A DNA stretch of 64,000 nucleotides from Myrica gale (taxonomy: Eukaryota; Streptophyta; Magnoliopsida; Fagales; Myricaceae): NCBI GenBank assembly GCA_963930655.1, contig OZ005600.1:7567501-7631500 (forward strand). Reading direction: 5' to 3'. Position numbers and translations under genes: made by a program. Positions 57,901 through 64,000 of this stretch are shown piece after piece. A model generated the notes under the pieces. The model searched no databases. It worked only from the letters and a program-made list of their open reading frames with translations, and was not told the origin of the DNA. The number at the start of each line of letters is the position of its first letter. The first letter of the stretch is position 1.

Positions 57901-59175
57901 CCTTTTATGAAATTTTGTTTGGAAATTATACATCAACATAATGCAGAAATGGTGCCGCATTTATTTTCGCAGAAAATATATATACGCTAACATTTCTGAC
58001 GATTGAAATTCAAACTTTACGTCGATAAAAAAAATTAAATATCCAAATAAATAAAGTTCTGGAAATAATACTATATATACATTTACTCTTATAATTTAGA
58101 GGTAAATCCTTACTATCTGCAAAAATTTGTGCAGTATAAGAAAATAAAATATGCCAAATATTCCCCATGTTGATGTCATCCCAAGGAGAAACCGTTCCTT
58201 GTAATTGAATTTAAAAAAAAAATCCTGAATATAAACTCTAGAAATAGAAAGTAAAAAAAAAAAGAATATACAAAAAGTCGAAACACAGAATTAATTATTA
58301 AAATATGACATTCATGAGGATATTGGCATACCTTAGTGCACATTAATCCGTAAGTTGAACAAATTTGCCTTGATCGAATGCCTCTTTAATTAAGGGAGAA
58401 TCAAGAAGAAATGCTTAAATATATAAAGTCAATATGTAGTGAGTAAAATAAATAAATAAATAGAGTAACGGAAAGTCAATACGTACAAGCTGCATTCCAC
58501 GTAAGTCAGGAAATTTTGGGGTTTTAAGGTAGAAGTTAATATATATCCCTTTGAATCTTGCATGCAACCTGCAGGTTTAGTGGAGGGCAACAGGCTCTCT
58601 CCCTCTCCCTCTCCCTCTCCCTCTCTATATTTGTTCTGCAATTCGATCACTCGAATTGCCGAAGATTTCGATCCGGTAGTTGATTCTTCCGAGTTAGGAA
58701 GCCCAGCATTTACTATGAATATTATTTGGATTTTAAAAAACATTATAGTCAAAACTGCGGTACCGACCAAAAAAATAAAAGGAGAGCCCCACGTATAACG
58801 GTATAAGACCGGACTTGATTCACTTCACCTAATTTCGCAACAGAACAGAAGCTTCCATTGTCACGCGCCGACGTTTTGTGCACATAGTAAAACCCATGAT
58901 CCACGAATAATAAGGGGTATCCATTCACGAGCGAGCTTTCATTGTAATTCAAATATTTAGTATTTATATATATTTGATTTTGATGGGTTAGATTTTACTC
59001 GGCCCATGTTAAGTGAGCCCAGCCCACATAGTAAAACCCATGATCCACGAATAATAGAGCTTGTTGGCCCATTCCGAGCGCAAGGGAGGCTGAGAATGAA
59101 ACCTAGGTGGACATTTATAACAGAAGAGCAGTGAGTCGTTTAAGAATGTATTGCTTACGAAACTACACAAAGCGT
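57901..59175. other. Gene-free stretch with a CT microsatellite
   Basis: A (CTCCCT)n run lies at about 58595-58626. The 24-base phrase around ACCCATGATCCACGAATAAT occurs twice (about 58890 and 59036). Confidence 0.4.
58595..58626. repeat. (CTCCCT)n microsatellite
   Basis: About five hexamer copies in a row. Confidence 0.9.
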
Positions 59176-59506
59176 TAGGGCTGTCCATTGGCCGGTTCAG
59201 TCCGGTCCGATCGGCCAAACCGGACATTTTGTGAAGGGAGTTTACCGGACCGGTCATTCTAATAGACCGGTCCGGTTTGGGCCGGTTATTTTTTCTTTTT
59301 TAAAACTTTTTTTGGATTTTTTTTTAGTTTTACCGGTTTGGAGTGGTATACTCCGATCCAGTTCCGATTTTTCACATGGGTAACTCGGAACTGGACCGGA
59401 GTATACCGGTCTCGGTCCGGATTGTCCAAAACCGGTCAGATTAGGACCAAATTTGGCCAAAATCGGTCCGAATTGACCTGTCCGACCGATTTTTTAGACA
59501 GTCCTA
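59176..59506. mobile_element. hAT-type MITE
   Basis: Ends TAGGGCTGTCCA and, inverted, TAGGACTGTCTA. Flanked by CAAAGCGT (59168-59175) and CAAAACGT (59507-59514), which are 7 of 8 alike: the hAT 8-base duplication. Sub-terminal parts hold many CCGGTCCGG-type words and the centre is T-rich. No coding. Same type as 57518-57900 and 20155-20674. Confidence 0.85.
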
Positions 59507-62500
59507 CAAAACGTCACTTCGGAATTAAAAAAAGAAAAATAATGTCATAGAATGAGAAGAAAGGGAATAAAAAACTTAACCAGATAAATCCAACTTTATT
59601 ATAATAAAAGGGTGTAAAATAAATGCATTTGTCATAGTCTACTAGTTTAGCTAGTTGAGGGTCACGAGCTGATCCTTTTTATCCTTACGAGAAAAGCACT
59701 ATAGATTTTGCGGTGGTAAAGCAATATACCGAAAGGTAAGCGAATCGATACGGTCACTTTCAAAAAGAGTGGAGTAGTGGACCACCGAAAAAGGGTACAC
59801 ACAAGTGAAGGGAGAATAAAGACATCAAATATTACCGGAATAATGGCAACAACAGAAGGACTGGCACCCTCCCATGGAGACATGGAAGCGTACGGATTAG
59901 CCGCAGTAGGCTCGGGCCCCGAAGCAAAAGTGGTTCCGAGATCTAGCCTCGTTCGTCATGGATTTATGAGACAGTTTTTTCCAGGCACGGGACACGATTC
60001 CGTGTCAACTTGGCAGTCCTCTCTGTGCGCTAATGGAGAATCGACGACTCTTGAAAATACATTTCTCTGGACGCATTTGCGTTTATCATAAGCCTCGATT
60101 TCTTGCTTCGATCGAAAGATTATGTACGGCATTTCAACCCTAGTTATTATATTTAATTCTAATAAAGATTGGATCTCACGTAAAACAAACGCAAAAAAAA
60201 AAAATGAGGTGTTATCTCTAGCAATTAGTTGCAAGTTGTAACTCGAAGAAAATGTCCAACTATCTATTTGCGCTTCACGGGTCGATTACGTCTACTTACA
60301 AAATATATAACCCTTTTGATCTAAGCACAAGATCATCTTCTTAAGACTATATGGGATTTGACAATTATAAAATTTTCAAATGCACTAATACCAATAGCTG
60401 TCCAGTTACATCTGCATCGTCTCCATTTACTATTAGGTCCTTTTTTTTCCTTTTACTAAAGAGTTTTATATCGTATAATATATGCTGCTGTCGTCTCGAA
60501 AGAAGGCCAGGAGGAGTTTTATTTTGCATTGAGATTTGGAAACGTAGTTAAGTTGCATTATGGGTCAAACCCTATTCAGCTCTTTTGCGATAAACTTTGC
60601 GCCGCATGGTACTTCTACAGTTAGGTGGACCAGAATCAGGGTATTACAGAGGGAGCCATAAGTGAGAGAGGTGAGGGTCCCCTGATCCACAGTTGGGTGG
60701 TGTTCTGCAACTAGAAAAGCCGGTGCACGTGTGCAATCTGTAAACCTCACCACTGACAACACCTCCTAATGGACGTGGCAGTGTCTTTTAATATAGAAGC
60801 AATATTCACGAGGGTGTTCTCGATCGTCTAAATTAAAAGTAAAAGTGAATGGCAGGAGCTTTTGGGCTTACACTAAACCGTTTTACTGTGCCGTTTTGAC
60901 CCATCAGAGTATTCCCAATATCTTCGATCGGTTCCAATGTAGTATTTTATTGCACTTCGTTCCTTCTAATTGTCGTTGTTGTCTTGTTTTTCAGCAGGGG
61001 AGGCTTGGGCTGAACCAAGTTGAGAACTTATAAAATTGTTGCTGGGACAACAACTGGCTCTCATCACAACACACTCGTGAATCCTAATTTTCCGTGGGTT
61101 TTGACTTTAAAGGTACGGGCCATGTGTTTGAGATTAGATATGCTTGTGAAAAAGAGGAGTTCTGTACCAGCGTGACTTTTATTTTATAGTATTTTGTTTT
61201 TTTTGCTGAAGTAGCTTTAAAATGTTGTTCTTATTATACCCTCTTTCGGATGTGATGATAAATTATGCACAATGGGCCGGATGATATAGCCCACATTGTA
61301 CCCTGTTTTTGTATGGTATGATAGATGGGCCCGTCTATATTAGTGTGGAAGGTCAAAATCAAGCCCATATACTTTTGGGCCTCAGCCCATTCTTCGTCAT
61401 GGCCGAGTTCAATGTGGCCGATCCCGTTGATAGCTTCCGCAACAACACTTACCACTTTTTCAATCCCGAGGACAAAACGATAAATTTGCTTTTTGAACGG
61501 AAAATGTGACTCTCTTAATGGAAGGACGAGAATAAGATGGCCGGCAAGTGGACCGCAGATGAAATATCCTAGGCCGAGCACAATGAAAGGGTTACATAAA
61601 CATTTGGGCCATTTAGAAGTTACATTCCAATGAGGCACAATAGATCCAAACTAATGGGGCTAGTTTCTCAGGCCCAGTGTATGCGAAGTGGACCATGGTT
61701 ATAAGTAGGTCTATCATAATAATTGACAAAATTTGTGTGTTGCATATGATTCAGAGGATATATGTGTAATAAAGAGAAGATGGGAATTCCCAAAAGCGTA
61801 CAAAAAAAATTCCAAAAAAAAAAATAATAACGCTGTTCCTAGATAGAAAAATACATTTACTGAATTGATAGTAAAAGTATTTTATTTGGGAACCTCAAAA
61901 TTAAAGGCTTATGGACACAAAAATAAGAATAGATCATTGATCCGTACAAATTTTAAATTGTAGAAATCACAATATTTGGAAGGGAAATGGTTTATATTTA
62001 TATAACATAATCTTAAAACCTTTTTTCTATTTTAATTGAAGACAAATATTTGTAAAAGAGGTTGTAACTGTTTACAAAAAAAATAAAAAGAGGCTGTAAC
62101 TGGGATTGGGCTCCTCTGCAATACCTAGGGTATTGCATGAGGAGCAATTCATCCAATTTCATCCATTCGATTCAAATGGAGGGTCATAACTCTGACACGT
62201 CAGCTAGTTGCGTAAAAATTTGAAAACCAAGTGAATTGTTATGCTAACGGGAAACGGAGCTCTAACGCCAACTTTTATTATTTTTTGTTTGTTTTAGTGT
62301 CCCTCATTTGGCTTGTTCTCCAAGCAGAAACCTCTATGGACTTGGTCCTTCTACCTAAGGAAAAAGTCGGTGAAACTCGGAATCTGAATGTTGTCAAGAA
62401 TGAGAATGCCAAGGCCAAATACACAAAATGATCCACACTTGAGAAGAAATATCAAGTAAAAACCTCCATTTTTGTGAACTGTAGAAAGCAACTCGGATAA

Positions 62501-62634
62501 AAATGCAAAATATTCAGGAGAGTTTCACCTTCCAATGGAGTAGTGAACCCGGATATATGCTTCCACATAGTTTGTGCTATTTCTCGCTTCCAATGGACAT
62601 AGAGAATTGAGGGGTGAACAACCTAATTTAGACC
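59507..62634. other. Gene-free stretch
   Basis: Short open frames (59777-60091, 61234-61638 on the minus strand) show no known domain. Around 60720-60780 lie two ACGTG words (GTGCACGTGTGC, GGACGTGGCAG) that could belong to a promoter, but no gene start follows. Confidence 0.35.
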
Positions 62635-64000
62635 CAACAATGCGAAAAATACCTAGAGGGGGTGAATAGGTATATTTAAAAAATATTAAATAACTTTTTT
62701 TAAAAAAAAATACTTAAAACATATTTTCAATAAAATGAACTCAACCACAATGTTAATAATATTCAAAGACCTAATTAACGATCAGATATGAATATATGAA
62801 CATAAAACCAAGAAAACTCGAATCTGTAAAATAGAGGAATCTGAAGAAACTGTAAGTGACTCTGAAGAAACTACAACTGGCAGAAACTAAATATTCAGAT
62901 TAACTCAATCAATTAAAACACAATCATCTGAACAATCTTACTGAAAATCAGATTCTCACTAAGACACTTACCAACCAGATCAGTGAGTGATGATTGACAA
63001 ATCTCAAGAATGAATACTTACAACACAAATAGCATACTTTGTTAGTAAAAGAATAAATAATCAAATCAAGAGCTATAAAAGAAACGTAACACCGAAAATG
63101 GTTACGAAGAGAAACTCCCTAAGGAATGTCCTTAAGGAGAAAAACTATCCGGTCCCGTAGGCCGTTCGAATCCACTAGTTTCCAATTGATTATAACGTGA
63201 TCTATTGAAGCGACTAACCTAGCCTATCAACAACACTTGAATCATACATGATTTACAGTAAATCGAATCTCTAAGCCCAACAAGGAAACCATGATCTCGA
63301 CCGACACTTAATCTCTATGCACAAACCTTGTGCAATCAAGGGTCACGGCTGAAACCTTCAGCCACTCCAATTCAGAACTTCTGAATCTTTAACTTCAACG
63401 AAGTTGAATGGGGAACACGGGGATCGAATCTAAACTCTCATCATATACTCAATCTTCATTAAAGAAGCTCTTCACGAAAATCAGCGAATAACCATCAAGA
63501 AAGAGACAAAACAGATGAATAATCTCTTGAAGCCACTCAATCTTAAAGCTCTATGAATCTCGAACGAAGGAATGAAAAACTCGCGTAAAGTGCACAACTG
63601 AAAAACACAGATCTATTTTAATCCACGCGTGAGCTTCAAAACCCAATTCAACTCCTTTCTAACTTCTTCTGGAACAAGAGAAAATGACAAGAATGCCCTT
63701 AATGAAGACTCTAGGGCATCATGCGTCCAACTCTTCATTTTCTTCTTCTAAAAACACCACAAAGGACAAAAGAGCCCTTAATAAAGATAGACACGTAAGC
63801 ATGCCAAACAATTGTCGTAACAAGGGGAAAACAAAATAAGATCGTCACGTATATTTTTGACAATCCCACCTAAACTTCAAGCTTTAGGGTTCGCCATTAA
63901 CCACAATCCCTTTTACTCAACATCATTTAATAATTCATCATTAAGTATGTAAACATGAATCTAATTTAACAACATGAAAATGAATTGCAAGTCTATTGCC
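62635..64000. repeat. Probable large-repeat end entering from the right edge
   Basis: Opens near ACCTAGAGGGGGTGAATAGG, a phrase that often marks the ends of high-copy plant repeats, probably LTR retroelements. The following 1.3 kb is A-rich, gene-free and different in texture from the sequence before it. The element, if real, continues outside the window; family and orientation are undecided. Confidence 0.35.

Noticed and set aside
60720-60780. ACGTG words as an ABA-response promoter
   Set aside because: No gene start, TATA box with proper spacing, or open frame follows.
1-64000. CRISPR arrays, bacterial operons or other prokaryote-type systems
   Set aside because: Introns, SINE, TRIMs and plant families show nuclear plant DNA; no spaced direct-repeat array was seen.
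1-64000. tRNA and rRNA genes
   Set aside because: Scanning by eye gave only the SINE's tRNA-like boxes; no full cloverleaf or rRNA wording was recognised, though a covariance search would be more reliable.

Overview
This window is nuclear DNA from a flowering plant, most likely a eudicot. It is AT-rich, and its genes have many introns with ordinary plant splice sites. The intergenic space is full of plant-type mobile elements: miniature LTR elements (TRIMs) primed by initiator-Met tRNA, hAT- and Mutator-like miniature DNA transposons, and a tRNA-derived SINE. I cannot name the species.

Four intact protein genes can be supported, all on the + strand. They are a TraB-family membrane protein (5492-9343), a divergent type-B two-component response regulator (13918-19834), an RS-subfamily SR splicing factor of the RS40/RS41 type (about 24280-28911), and an intronless MATE/DETOXIFICATION transporter (40059-41711). 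A broken LOB-domain (LBD) gene lies at 22048-22732, between the response regulator and the splicing factor. A possible small two-exon minus-strand gene (2624-3071) is proposed at low confidence. From memory, Arabidopsis chromosome 5 carries a TraB-like gene, RS41 and DTX50 consecutively (AT5G52030, AT5G52040, AT5G52050). If so, this window keeps that order, with the response regulator and the LBD relic between the first two.

Layout: 1-5.4 kb holds a tandem copia-LTR-like repeat and a Mutator-like inverted-repeat element. 5.5-9.4 kb is the TraB gene. 9.9-11.0 kb is a complete-looking TRIM with a 5-bp target duplication. 13.7-19.9 kb is the response regulator. 20.2-20.7 kb is an hAT-type element. 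22-29 kb holds the LBD relic and the SR gene. 29.5 kb is a SINE with a 13-bp target duplication. 30-40 kb is repeat-rich, with a second TRIM family and a Mutator-like MITE. 40-41.7 kb is the transporter. 42-64 kb shows no convincing gene and is mostly relic repeats, including several members of a third TRIM family, one of them a multimer, and a Mutator-like element carrying a GRF zinc-finger fragment.

The genes do not form a pathway. They act separately in organelle membrane biology, cytokinin-type phosphorelay transcription, pre-mRNA splicing and small-molecule export. I did not find a convincing undescribed system. The most informative points are two in-frame minisatellites that lengthen host proteins (response regulator and SR factor), a likely GC-AG intron, an in-frame stop-free final intron in the response regulator, a candidate poison-exon region in the SR gene, and the layered transposon insertions.
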